From the NCBI RefSeq assembly GCF_003459245.1, contig NZ_QRVG01000013.1:1-44612 (forward strand): a stretch of 44,612 nucleotides of DNA, written 5' to 3'. The notes beneath the pieces are model-generated. The model did not search any database, was not told where the DNA came from, and saw only the letters and a program-made list of their open reading frames with translations. Position 1 is the stretch's first letter, and the number at the start of each line of letters is the position of its first letter. The DNA is from Collinsella sp. AF23-2. GTDB lineage: Bacteria; Actinomycetota; Coriobacteriia; Coriobacteriales; Coriobacteriaceae. Shown here piece by piece: positions 1 to 9,778 of this stretch. The translations under genes and the position numbers were made by a program.

Positions 1-608
1 TATCTTTTTAGTGCCCTCGGATTGGGTCATAGTGTCTGTCCGTCCTCTACCTGCGGAGTTGTCCTGCTCCGGGGCACTCATTGGGGACAGACTTAAATGA
101 GTGCTCGCAGAATGAGAGTGGATAGTCTGCCGTTTATAAGTAGTTGTTGGGGACGTTCTTGTTGTTTGACTAGTCGTTTAAGAACGTCCATTACTACCTT
201 TCAAACCTGGCAGTTGGGGACGTTCCTTATGTGCTGGCACTTGGGGAAACTCCTTGCGCCAGCGGACGCGGTTTGCTTGCTGGTATTGCCAGATTGTTGG
301 GCGTTCTCCAAGCCCTGTGGGCAAAAAATGCCAAATATGAGTACTGTTGCTGCTGTAGTGCCATATTGTTCCCACAAAATAATGGACATAAAGTAAATAT
401 GTTCATTAACGCTAGTACATATAAGCCTGATACAGAGCTGATTGAGCAATGTGGAGGTGCATACAAGCTACAAGAGCGGTGTTTTGGGTCGTTTTGGCTG
501 TTACTAAAAAGGTAACAGTACTCATATTTGCCATTTTTTGCCCACAGGGGCTGGAAAGGACCGTCAATTCGGCTCCAGGGGATGCGGTCCAAGGGCCGCA
601 GAACGAAA
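1..608. other. Gene-free, repeat-rich intergenic stretch
   Basis: I see no convincing gene here; the open frames are short, mutually overlapping and lack ribosome-binding sites. The stretch is packed with small repeats. TTGGGGACGTTC occurs directly repeated at 148-159 and 214-225. A perfect 10-bp inverted repeat (GGACGTTCTT at 151-160, AAGAACGTCC at 180-189) forms a hairpin. AGTGCCC (10-16) pairs with GGGCACT (72-78), and GTCTGTCC (34-41) pairs with GGACAGAC (85-92). The segment 42-56 also contains GTCCTC and CTGCGGA, the core words of the nested hairpin family found elsewhere in this window, but without an inner stem. The rest is occupied by the 237-bp inverted-repeat element listed separately. 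Confidence 0.6.
313..549. repeat. 237-bp element bounded by 36-bp inverted repeats
   Basis: The arms 313-348 and 514-549 are reverse complements over 36 bases with one mismatch (position 331 against its partner). The outer end is CCCTGTGGGCAAAAAATG and the inner end is GAGTACTGTT. The 165-bp interior is AT-richer than its surroundings and encodes nothing recognisable. Size and architecture resemble a non-autonomous inverted-repeat element (MITE-like), but no target-site duplication is obvious. A large transcribed hairpin is the alternative. Confidence 0.7.
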
Positions 609-640
609 AATGGGGGCGCTGGTTGTCCTGCGCCCCCATT
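601..640 (-). terminator. Intrinsic terminator of the ABC exporter operon
   Basis: AATGGGGGCGC and its reverse complement (609-619 and 630-640) form an 11-bp G+C-rich stem with a 10-base loop. Read on the minus strand the stem is followed by a T-rich tail (ATTTTTCG). It lies about 30 bp past the stop codon of the last gene of the operon. Confidence 0.75.
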
Positions 641-672
641 CTTTGGGCATTGCGGTTGTTTGCCGCCGGTTT

Positions 673-2529
673 TTACGCCGCCTCGTCGAACTGCGAGTTA
701 TACAGATCGGCGTAGAAGCCGCCCTGGGCGAGCAGCTCGTCGTGCGTGCCCTTCTCGACGATGTCGCCGTCGCGAATTACCAAGATCACGTCGGCGTTGC
801 GGATCGTGGACAGGCGGTGCGCGATGACAAAGCTCGTGCGGCCCTGCATCAGCGCATCCATGGCGCGCTGAATGAGTTCCTCGGTACGGGTATCGACGTT
901 GGAAGTCGCCTCGTCCAAAATCAGCGCCGGACGGTCGGCCAAAATGGCACGGGCGATGGTCACGAGCTGGCGCTGACCCTGCGACAGGTTGGTGCCCTCC
1001 TCGTTGATCATAAAGTCGTAACCGCCGGCGAGCGTATGGATAAAGTGGTCGCAGCGTGCGGCGCGTGCGGCGGCCTCGACTTCGGCATCGCTCGCATCGG
1101 GGCGTCCGTAGCGGATGTTTTCGCGGATGGTGCCGTTAAACAGCCAGGTATCCTGCAGCACCATGGCAAACTCGCCGCGCAGCGCCGCGCGGTCCCAGTC
1201 GCGCACGTCGACGCCCTCGACGCGCAGCGAACCGCCGTCCACGTCGTAAAAGCGCTGCAGCAGCTTGATGAGCGTGGTCTTGCCGGCACCGGTGGGACCG
1301 ACGATGGCGATGGTCTGGCCGGGCTGCGCCTCGCAGCTAAAGTCGTGGATGATGGTCTTGTCGGGCGCGTAGCCAAACTTGACGTGGTCGAACTCCACGT
1401 GACCGGGGCGCTTCTCGGGAATCTGCGCGTCGGCCTTCTGCTCTTCCTCGGGCGCGGCCAGGAACTCAAACACGCGCTCGGTGGCAGCTGCCATCGACTG
1501 CATCGTGTTGCTCACGTTGCCCAGCTGCTGCACGGGCTGCGTAAAGTTGCGAACGTACTGGATAAAGCTCTGGATGTCGCCGGGCGTGGCATTGCCGGTC
1601 AGCGCGAGCTGCGCACCCACCACGACGACGCCCACGTAGCCCATGTTACCCACCAAGCTCATAAGCGGCATCATCAGGCCCGACAGGAACTGCGAGCGCC
1701 AGCCGCTAATAAAGAGGCGGTCGTTTTGGCGGTCGAACTCCTCGATCGAAGCCTCGGCGCGGTCGAACACCTGAATGACGTTCTGGCCGGCAAAATCCTC
1801 CTCGATAATGCCGTTGACGGTGCCCAGGACCTGCTGCTGCTCGCGGAAGTACGGCTGCGAGAAGTGAATCATCACCATCAAGATAATCGCGGCGGCCGGC
1901 AGCGTGAGCACGGTGACGCCGGTGAGCGGCAGGCTGATCGAAAGCATCATGACGAGCACGCCGATAATCTGCGTGACGGACGTAATAAGCTGCGTCACGC
2001 TCTGGTTGAGCGACTGGCCGAGCGTATCGACGTCGTTGGTGATGCGGCTGAGCACATCGCCCTTGCTGTGACCGTTGAAGTAGCTCATCGGCACGACGGC
2101 GATCTTGGCGGCGATCTCCTTGCGCATGCGATAACAAATCTTTTGCGTGACGCCGGTCATGAGCCAACCCTGGATGAGGCTGCAAACAGAGCTCGCCAGA
2201 TACAGGCAGAGCAAAAAGCCGAGCGTCTTGGCAATCCAGGCAAAGTCGACATCGCCGGTGCCGTTGACCTTGGCAACTAAGCCCTCGAACAGTTTGGTGG
2301 TAACCTGACCGAGCACCTTGGGCCCCACAATGTTAAAGATGACCGAGCACACGGCAAAGGCGACGGCGGTAAACACGGCAATCTTGTGCTGACCAATATA
2401 GCCGAGCAGCTGCCTCATGGTGCCCTTAAAGTCCTTGGCCTTTTCGCCGCGACGCATGCCGCCCATGCGGCCCATGGGACCACGCTGGCGGGTGGGCTTG
2501 GGAATCTGAGTCTTGGTCTCGTCTGCCAT
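673..2529 (-). CDS. ABC exporter half-transporter (membrane plus ATPase), second subunit
   Basis: A 618-residue exporter half: N-terminal transmembrane domain (about residues 45-330) followed by a nucleotide-binding domain. Visible motifs are Walker A GPTGAGKTT near residue 410, signature LSQGQ, Walker B LILDEATS and the switch histidine in AHRLST. The signature is LSQGQ rather than LSGGQ, common in one half of heterodimeric exporters. The N terminus is basic and Gly/Met/Arg-rich (residues 10-30) before the first helix. Its ATG overlaps the stop of the upstream gene as TAATG, so the two halves are probably translationally coupled and form a heterodimer. The substrate is not predictable; with a MarR regulator at the head of the operon, export of a drug or toxic metabolite is the likeliest role. 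Confidence 0.9.
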   Translation of the reverse strand: MADETKTQIPKPTRQRGPMGRMGGMRRGEKAKDFKGTMRQLLGYIGQHKIAVFTAVAFAVCSVIFNIVGPKVLGQVTTKLFEGLVAKVNGTGDVDFAWIAKTLGFLLCLYLASSVCSLIQGWLMTGVTQKICYRMRKEIAAKIAVVPMSYFNGHSKGDVLSRITNDVDTLGQSLNQSVTQLITSVTQIIGVLVMMLSISLPLTGVTVLTLPAAAIILMVMIHFSQPYFREQQQVLGTVNGIIEEDFAGQNVIQVFDRAEASIEEFDRQNDRLFISGWRSQFLSGLMMPLMSLVGNMGYVGVVVVGAQLALTGNATPGDIQSFIQYVRNFTQPVQQLGNVSNTMQSMAAATERVFEFLAAPEEEQKADAQIPEKRPGHVEFDHVKFGYAPDKTIIHDFSCEAQPGQTIAIVGPTGAGKTTLIKLLQRFYDVDGGSLRVEGVDVRDWDRAALRGEFAMVLQDTWLFNGTIRENIRYGRPDASDAEVEAAARAARCDHFIHTLAGGYDFMINEEGTNLSQGQRQLVTIARAILADRPALILDEATSNVDTRTEELIQRAMDALMQGRTSFVIAHRLSTIRNADVILVIRDGDIVEKGTHDELLAQGGFYADLYNSQFDEAA

Positions 2530-4898
2530 TAGCGCTCGCCTCCTTCCATGACGGCTGCAATTTCTTCTTGGGTAAGCCCCAGCTCCTCGGCGGAAAGCTG
2601 CGACTGTGCGATCTCCAGGTACGCCGGGCAGCTGCGCAGCAGCTCCTCGTGCGTGCCGGTGCCCACTACGTGGCCGTCGTCGAGCACGATGATCTGGTCG
2701 GCGTGCATGATGGTCGCGATGCGCTGGGCCACGACCACGAGCGCGGCGTCGGTAACGTTTTTGGCCAGCTCCTCGCGTAGGCGCGCGTCGGTCTTGTAGT
2801 CGAGGGCACTAAACGAGTCATCGAACACCACGACCTCGGGCTTTTTAGCCAACGCGCGGGCGATGGCCAGACGCTGGCGCTGACCACCCGAAACATTGGA
2901 GCCGCCCTGGCTGATGGGGGAGTCGTAGCCGCCCTCGCGCTCGGCGATAAAGTCCTCGGCCTGGGCGATGCGTGCCGCCCGGTGCATGTCCTCGTCGCTC
3001 ACCATGTCGCCGGCAAACTTGAGGTTACTCTCGACGGTGCCCGAGAACAGGCGCCCCTGCTGCGGGATGTAACCAATACGGCGGCGCAGCTCGGAAAGGG
3101 TCATGTCGCGCACGTCGATGCCGTCGAGCGAAATGCTGCCGCCCGTGACGTCGTACAGGCGCGGAATCAGCTGCACAAGTGTGGACTTGCCCGAGCCCGT
3201 GGAACCAATGATGCCGAGCATCTGACCGGCGTGCGTGGTGAAGTTTACGCCGCTGATGACGTCGGCGCGGGCATCGGGATACTGGAAGCTCACGTCGCGG
3301 AAGGTGAGCTCACCGCGCGGCGCGCTGGCCGCGGGCAGTTTGGGCGAGACAGGGTCGTTGATGCTGGTGGGGCAAGTGATGACCTCTTCCACGCGCTCGG
3401 CTGCGACCTCGGCGCGGGGCAGGATAACCGAAACCATGGTGAGGATCATAAACGCCATGACGATCTGCATGGTGTAGGAGATAAACGCCATCATGTTGCC
3501 GACCTGCATCACGCCGTCGGACACGCCCTGCGCGCCAAACCAGACGATAAGTACGGTGATGCAGTTCATGACGAGCATCATGAGCGGCATCATAAAGCTC
3601 ATGGCTCGGTTGGTGTAGAGCTGCGTGGTCATCAGGTCGAGCGAAGCCTTGTCAAAACGTTCGAGCTCATGCTCCTCGCGGTTGAACGAGCGGATGGGCA
3701 TCAGGCCATCGAGCAGCTCGCGGGCGGTAAGGTTCACGCGGTCCACAAAGCTCTGCATCTTTTTGAACTTGGGCATGGTGAGGCCCATGAGCACGCCGAC
3801 GACAGCCGAAACCGCGATGATGGCCACAGCGATGGTCCACTCCAGGCCGGTATGGTTGGCCAGGACGCGCATGACGGCGACGATGCCCATGACGGGAGCC
3901 ATCAGGCACATGCGGATAAACAGGGTTGCGGCCATCTGAATCTGCTGAATGTCGTTGGTGCAGCGGGTGATGAGCGAGGCCTGGCTAAACTTGCCCACCT
4001 CGGCCGGCGAGAAGTGCATAACCTTGTTGAAGGTCTCGCGGCGCAGGTCGCGGGCGATGGAGCAGGCGGTGCGCGAAGCCACGGCGCCGGTCAGGATGGT
4101 GGCGACCAGCGACACCAGACACAGACCAAACATCGTGGTCGCCATGCGGCCCAGGTAGGCGTTCTGCACGTCAGCGGGGTCGATGCCCTGTGCCTTGTAC
4201 TCGTCCTGCACGTAGCTCACGGCGCGCTGGGTGACGATGGAGCCCGACATGGAGCCCATTTTGTCAGCCATATCGTTGGCGCCCTCGACGAGCTTGCCCT
4301 GATCGATAAGACCGCCTTCAACGCCTAGGCGCAGGCTCTTCATGGTGATCTTACCGCCGTCGGCGTCGATCTGCTTTTGCATGCTCTGCGCGGCTGCGGC
4401 CTTCTGCTGCATCTCGGCGAGCTGCTCGGGCGTCATCGCTGCCATCTGCTCGGGGGTGAGCATGGCCTGAGCGGCGCCGCCATCGCTTGCCTCGGTGGAT
4501 GCGCCGGTCATGTCGCCCATGGAGTCGGCGTCAATGCCCTGGTTGAAGGCGAGCACGACGGTCTCAGGCAGGCTCATGATGTCGGCAATCTTGTCGCCAT
4601 CGCCGCGCTCCTCCTCGGTGCCCTTGTACGTTCGAATGCCGTTATTGTCCGCCTTACTAAACACGGCCTCCACAGCTTTGGCGTCCTTGGCGCTCATAAA
4701 GAGTTCGAGGTCGTCGAGCGATTCGGCGCGAATGGTGTCGGGCACGGGCGAGGCGATGCCGCCTTGCTGCACGCCCACGTCGACGATGTCGCTCATATAG
4801 GTAGGCAGCGCCAGATCGGCGTTGCAGCTGATTACGATAAGTACGATAGCTGCGAGCAGTGCCAGGACATGCTTTTTAAAGAGCTTGAGAATCCTCAC
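2529..4898 (-). CDS. ABC exporter half-transporter with about 200-residue loop insertion, first subunit
   Basis: A 789-residue exporter half, longer than the usual 570-620. The excess lies between the first transmembrane helix (about residues 10-32) and the second (about 255-280): a hydrophilic stretch with the repeated phrase TPEQMAAM/TPEQLAEM and a Gln/Ala/Met-rich, probably helical segment, expected outside the membrane. The ATPase domain has Walker A GSTGSGKST, signature NVSGGQRQR and Walker B VVVFDDSFSALD. The residue after the Walker B aspartate is Asp (FDDS) where a catalytic Glu is usual, so this half may hold the degenerate ATP site of a heterodimer. It starts with GTG and overlaps the MarR stop by four bases (GTGA), indicating coupling. 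Confidence 0.9.
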   Translation of the reverse strand: MRILKLFKKHVLALLAAIVLIVISCNADLALPTYMSDIVDVGVQQGGIASPVPDTIRAESLDDLELFMSAKDAKAVEAVFSKADNNGIRTYKGTEEERGDGDKIADIMSLPETVVLAFNQGIDADSMGDMTGASTEASDGGAAQAMLTPEQMAAMTPEQLAEMQQKAAAAQSMQKQIDADGGKITMKSLRLGVEGGLIDQGKLVEGANDMADKMGSMSGSIVTQRAVSYVQDEYKAQGIDPADVQNAYLGRMATTMFGLCLVSLVATILTGAVASRTACSIARDLRRETFNKVMHFSPAEVGKFSQASLITRCTNDIQQIQMAATLFIRMCLMAPVMGIVAVMRVLANHTGLEWTIAVAIIAVSAVVGVLMGLTMPKFKKMQSFVDRVNLTARELLDGLMPIRSFNREEHELERFDKASLDLMTTQLYTNRAMSFMMPLMMLVMNCITVLIVWFGAQGVSDGVMQVGNMMAFISYTMQIVMAFMILTMVSVILPRAEVAAERVEEVITCPTSINDPVSPKLPAASAPRGELTFRDVSFQYPDARADVISGVNFTTHAGQMLGIIGSTGSGKSTLVQLIPRLYDVTGGSISLDGIDVRDMTLSELRRRIGYIPQQGRLFSGTVESNLKFAGDMVSDEDMHRAARIAQAEDFIAEREGGYDSPISQGGSNVSGGQRQRLAIARALAKKPEVVVFDDSFSALDYKTDARLREELAKNVTDAALVVVAQRIATIMHADQIIVLDDGHVVGTGTHEELLRSCPAYLEIAQSQLSAEELGLTQEEIAAVMEGGER

Positions 4899-5344
4899 TC
4901 GGCATCTCTCCTTTCTTGATTGTGGTCGATAATTTCGTTGGCACGCCTTAGAAGACGCACCATCTCTTGGGTATCTGTTTCGCCGAGCTGTTCGAGGAAA
5001 GCCGCGGTGCGGTCCTCGAATTCCCGGCGTTTGATTTCGAGATCCTGGAATCCCTTGTCGGTCACTATGACGTGTACGCGACGACGGTCGGTCTTTGAGT
5101 GCTCACGCTCAACCCAGCCCTTGGCTTCGAGAGCGCGTAGGATATTGGCAATGCGGGCGTTCGAGACCCAGGCGCGATCAGCGAGTTCGCTCGGCGTGAG
5201 CGAACCGCCAGCGAGCATAAGGGCGCGCATGACAGCCATCTCGCCGCTGAGAGCTTTGTCCACAAAGCGCGAAACGCGCTGGTGAATGCCGCCAAACTCG
5301 GTAAGGAGCTGACTCCCAAGCTCATGGAAATCGGTATCTTCCAC
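4895..5344 (-). CDS. MarR-family transcriptional regulator
   Basis: A 149-residue winged-helix protein of typical MarR length. The DNA-binding core runs about residues 45-110: LTPSELADRAWVSNARIANI is the helix-turn-helix, followed by LEAKGWVERE and the wing with TDRRRVHVIVTDKG. The start is GTG at 5344, preceded on its strand by AGGGG at suitable spacing. It is the first gene of an operon with two ABC exporter halves, the usual place for a ligand-responsive repressor of efflux. The inverted repeat spanning its start codon could be its own operator. The ligand is unknown. Confidence 0.9.
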   Translation of the reverse strand: MEDTDFHELGSQLLTEFGGIHQRVSRFVDKALSGEMAVMRALMLAGGSLTPSELADRAWVSNARIANILRALEAKGWVEREHSKTDRRRVHVIVTDKGFQDLEIKRREFEDRTAAFLEQLGETDTQEMVRLLRRANEIIDHNQERRDAE

Positions 5345-5383
5345 CGAAAACCCCTAACACTAGAAACTATTTTCGGTGAAAGA
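5337..5383. promoter_or_regulatory. Inverted repeat over the marR start, candidate MarR operator
   Basis: TCTTCCACCGAAAA (5337-5350) and TTTTCGGTGAAAGA (5370-5383) are inverted copies with one mismatch, separated by 19 bases. One arm contains the regulator's start codon, the other lies where its promoter would be. A dyad in this place suits autorepression. Function is inferred from position only. Confidence 0.5.
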
Positions 5384-5894
5384 TGATACCCCTGCACGCG
5401 CGCCCTATACGGTAGATTTTGAGACATGCCTAGAAAACTACCTTTAGGCGACCTCCGTACACCGTCGGTGCCAGTAAAGTTTGGGGCAGATCGTTAGGCA
5501 TGTCCTAAAGCCTACTCAGAGGCGCTTTACCCTGCTAAAGCTGGCATAACAGCTAGAGTGAACGTCGTACAAAGGCAAGGAAAAATACCAAACAAATCGG
5601 TGAACGGTAGTTGTTCGCGCTCGCATTTCCTGCGGATTTGTTAAAAACGCCCTAATGGTATAAAAAAAGAAACATATAACAGCCCTGATGAAGGGGGTAG
5701 CTATGTTATCCTTCTCAAACGGGTGAAATCTTGGGTTTTGGGTTGCAGTTCCAAGGTGGACAAACGTTTTTCCCTGTACCAACGTGTGGTGAAGAACGGA
5801 AGAAGCCGGTAGTGCAAGCCGATAATTCAAGAATTCAATAAGCAGCGGTGTGAGAGAGCGCCGCATTACACGTAACTAGGAGCGTGGTTACACA
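5384..5894 (+). other. Long leader and promoter region of pyruvate formate-lyase
   Basis: There is no gene in this 500-base, AT-rich gap. A hairpin GGTAGATTTT/AAAACTACC (5411-5420, 5434-5442) with loop containing GAGACATG resembles the hairpin after lysC at 23656-23687. ACATGCCTA (5424-5432) and TAGGCATGT (about 5492-5500) are an inverted pair. A possible promoter is TTGTTA (5638-5643) with TATAAA (5659-5664), although the 15-base spacer is short. TTGTTAA also matches a half-site of the redox repressor Rex, but no second half is seen. If this promoter is right the pfl message has a leader of over 200 bases. Confidence 0.4.
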
Positions 5895-7946
<2,052 letters not shown>

Positions 7947-7947
7947 C

Positions 7948-8008
7948 TATTGTTAGTGCTATACTAACAATAACGATTACTGATTAGCGCGCCGGTTTCG
8001 GCCGGCGC
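7948..8008 (+). promoter_or_regulatory. Two intercistronic hairpins between PFL core and radical domain
   Basis: TATTGTTAGT (7948-7957) pairs perfectly with ACTAACAATA (7963-7972), leaving a 5-base loop. Then GCGCCGG (7989-7995) pairs with CCGGCGC (8002-8008), loop TTTCGG. Neither is followed by a T-run, so neither looks like a complete terminator. The second ends about 10 bases before the AAGGAG of the downstream gene. Likely roles are mRNA processing or stabilisation, letting the small radical-domain protein be made at a different level from the core. Confidence 0.6.
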
Positions 8009-8031
8009 CTATCGATCGAAGGAGACACATT

Positions 8032-8283
8032 ATGAAGGTTTCTGAAGTTTCCGAGACTCAGGCCGATAACCTGGTCCACATGCTCGACGCTTACGCCGAG
8101 AAGGGTGGCCACCACCTGAACATCAACGTCTTCAACCGTGAGACGCTGCTTGACGCTCAGGCTCACCCCGAGAAGTACCCGCAGCTGACCATCCGCGTTT
8201 CCGGCTATGCCGTGAACTTCCACACGCTCACCAAGGAGCAGCAGGACGAGGTCATTTCGCGTACCTTCCACGACAAGTTCTAA
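8032..8283 (+). CDS. Stand-alone glycyl-radical domain completing pyruvate formate-lyase
   Basis: An 83-residue protein equal to the C-terminal domain of PFL. Residues 11-30 keep the linker helix and GG-HLN-N phrase, then [17 protein letters not shown] and the radical loop RVSGYA with the predicted radical glycine at Gly58, ending in ISRTFHDKF. It resembles the radical domain of E. coli GrcA (YfiD), which replaces oxygen-damaged PFL C termini, but lacks GrcA's extra N-terminal 40-50 residues. Here the neighbouring PFL has no radical domain of its own, so this protein is probably an obligate subunit rather than a spare part. It has its own strong AAGGAG seven bases before the ATG. Activation would require the radical SAM enzyme PflA encoded at 15508. 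Confidence 0.93.
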   Translation: MKVSEVSETQADNLVHMLDAYAEKGGHHLNINVFNRETLLDAQAHPEKYPQLTIRVSGYAVNFHTLTKEQQDEVISRTFHDKF

Positions 8284-8305
8284 AGGGGTTTAACTCCCGC
8301 AGGAT

Positions 8306-8435
8306 CGCCGGGCCGCTTTGGGTTACTTTCCAAAACGTCCTCGGACATGCAAAGGGCTCCGCTGCGCGCTTCGCGCGGCGGAGCCCTTTGCGTCCTGCGG
8401 AAATGTTTTGGAAAGTAACCCAAAGCGGCCCGGCG
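8306..8435. repeat. Nested hairpin, conserved-core family, copy A
   Basis: Outer arms 8306-8336 and 8405-8435 are perfect 31-bp inverted repeats. Inside them lie GTCCTCGGACATG (8337-8349) and CGTCCTGCGGAAAT (8391-8404), which flank a second stem (8350-8362 with 8378-8390) capped by a G+C-rich hairpin. GAC and GTC in the two internal strands can pair. It is shared in architecture and core words, but not in arm sequence, with copies B (24857) and C (19402). It follows the PFL operon and may end its transcript, but there is no T-run after the outer stem. Confidence 0.9.
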
Positions 8436-8547
8436 GGGGTCCTGTGTAGTCACCCTTTAGGCGGAACTCTCCTAATTATTTGGATGAGTCGTTTACTTAC
8501 TTGTGCTGTTACCGTCTTCCCGCTGTTGTTGGGGTATGCTTTGTTCG

Positions 8548-8565
8548 TATGTAAACGTTTGACAT
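8548..8565. promoter_or_regulatory. LacI-type operator in front of the regulator gene
   Basis: TGTAAACGTTTGACAT matches the three operator-like sites before the GH32-like gene (consensus close to GTGAAAACGTTTGACAT). It overlaps a candidate -10 (TATGTA, 8548-8553) and lies 20-35 bases before the regulator's start, suggesting autorepression. Confidence 0.7.
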
Positions 8566-8584
8566 GTTGATGGGGGAGGGTGCT

Positions 8585-9595
8585 ATGGCTCGCGAGGGCG
8601 CTCGTTCTAAGGATTCTGCTAAGCCTGGCATCAAGGAAGTTGCAGCGGTGGCGGGGGTTTCGCCTACTACGGTATCTCGCGTGCTTAATAATCGCGGCTA
8701 TATTAGCCAAGAGACCCGCGATAAGGTCCATGCCGCGATGGAGCGCATCAACTATACGCCCAACGATATCGCCCGTGCCATGCTCAACGGTCGCCTGAAT
8801 CTTATCGGTATGATCGTTCCCTTTGTGAGCAGCCCGTTCCATGCTCAGGTTGTGCAGGCGGTCGAGCGCACGTTAGCGGAAAACGGCTTTAAGATGTTGC
8901 TGTGCAACAGCGCCAATCGACCCGATCTTGAGCGTTCCTATATTGACATGCTCCGCCGCAATATGGTCGACGGCGTCATCGTCAACTCCCTCAATATCGG
9001 TGCCGAGGCATATGCCGAGATGGGCTTGAGCCTGGTTGGCATCGACTGCGATCTTGGCGAGGGCTCTGTCCAGATTGCAAGTGACAGCTACGGCATTGGC
9101 GAGCTCGCCACGCGCCGTCTGATTGATGACGGCTGCAGGCGTATCCTGTGCCTGCGCAGCAATAGCCGCATGCGTATGCCTGCCAATAAGCGTACCGATG
9201 CCTACTACGATGTTGTGGAGCAGGCCGGTTTGCCCGCGCTTGTCCGCGAGGTCGAGTTCATTAAGTCCGACGACGAAAAGAGTGCGGTCGTTGCGAAGAT
9301 CCTCGATGAGAACCCCGATATTGACGGCATCTTTGCGGGAGACGACACGATGGCGGCCATCTGCCTCAACGTTATGAAGCAGCGCGGCTTGAGCGCTCCG
9401 GATGATATTAAGGTCGTGGGCGCGGATGGCGCCCGCCGCACTATGACGTTTATGCCTGACTTAACAACCGTACGTCAAGATATCGATCGCATCGGAGAGC
9501 TCGCGGCGCAATCCATCATCGCTCTTATTAACGGCGATAATCCCGAATCGAATATCGAGCTCCCCGTTGAACTCATTGAGGGCAAAACCGCGTAG
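8585..9595 (+). CDS. LacI-family repressor of the fructoside cassette
   Basis: A 336-residue LacI/GalR protein. The N-terminal helix-turn-helix reads IKEVAAVAGVSPTTVSRVLN with hinge YTPNDIARAML. It is followed by a periplasmic-binding-protein-like sugar-sensing domain (LIGMIVPFVSSPFHAQVVQA, FAGDDTMAAICLNVMKQRG, DLTTVRQD). I place the start at the ATG at 8585 because GGGGGAGG precedes it at good spacing; an in-frame ATG at 8564 lies inside the operator. It is directly upstream of a GH32-like enzyme, a PTS permease and a sucrose-phosphate hydrolase, so a fructoside or phosphorylated sucrose is the probable inducer. The same operator motif occurs before this gene and the cassette. Confidence 0.92.
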   Translation: MAREGARSKDSAKPGIKEVAAVAGVSPTTVSRVLNNRGYISQETRDKVHAAMERINYTPNDIARAMLNGRLNLIGMIVPFVSSPFHAQVVQAVERTLAENGFKMLLCNSANRPDLERSYIDMLRRNMVDGVIVNSLNIGAEAYAEMGLSLVGIDCDLGEGSVQIASDSYGIGELATRRLIDDGCRRILCLRSNSRMRMPANKRTDAYYDVVEQAGLPALVREVEFIKSDDEKSAVVAKILDENPDIDGIFAGDDTMAAICLNVMKQRGLSAPDDIKVVGADGARRTMTFMPDLTTVRQDIDRIGELAAQSIIALINGDNPESNIELPVELIEGKTA

Positions 9596-9651
9596 TTCAT
9601 CCCGTGCCAAAAGAATTCCTCAAACGCCTCTGATGACCGTTCACCGGCATA

Positions 9652-9736
9652 TGTCAACCGTTTGCCGACGACTGGAACTGCGAAAAGACGTATTGGTGTG
9701 AAAACGTTTGACATATGAAAACGATTGACATATCTT
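9652..9736 (+). promoter_or_regulatory. Promoter with three LacI-type operators for the fructoside operon
   Basis: Three related sites occur: TGTCAACCGTTTGCCG (9652-9667), GTGAAAACGTTTGACATA (9698-9715) and ATGAAAACGATTGACATA (9715-9732). The last two are direct repeats about 17 bases apart. A good promoter is embedded: TTGACA (9708-9713), 17-base spacer, TATCTT (9731-9736). One operator covers the -35 and the next covers the spacer and -10, so repressor binding would block polymerase directly. The distal site could support looping. Confidence 0.78.
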
Positions 9737-9778
9737 GCCATTGTACCGAGTTAGTATGTCGTGGAAAGGAAGTCTCGG

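Noticed and set aside
538..2280. 580-codon frame antisense to the ABC exporter
   Set aside because: Shadow of the ATPase/membrane gene on the minus strand; no ribosome site and no recognisable domain.
8306..8435. Copy A as a simple intrinsic terminator
   Set aside because: No T-run follows the outer stem and the internal strands are conserved between unrelated arms, which a terminator would not need.
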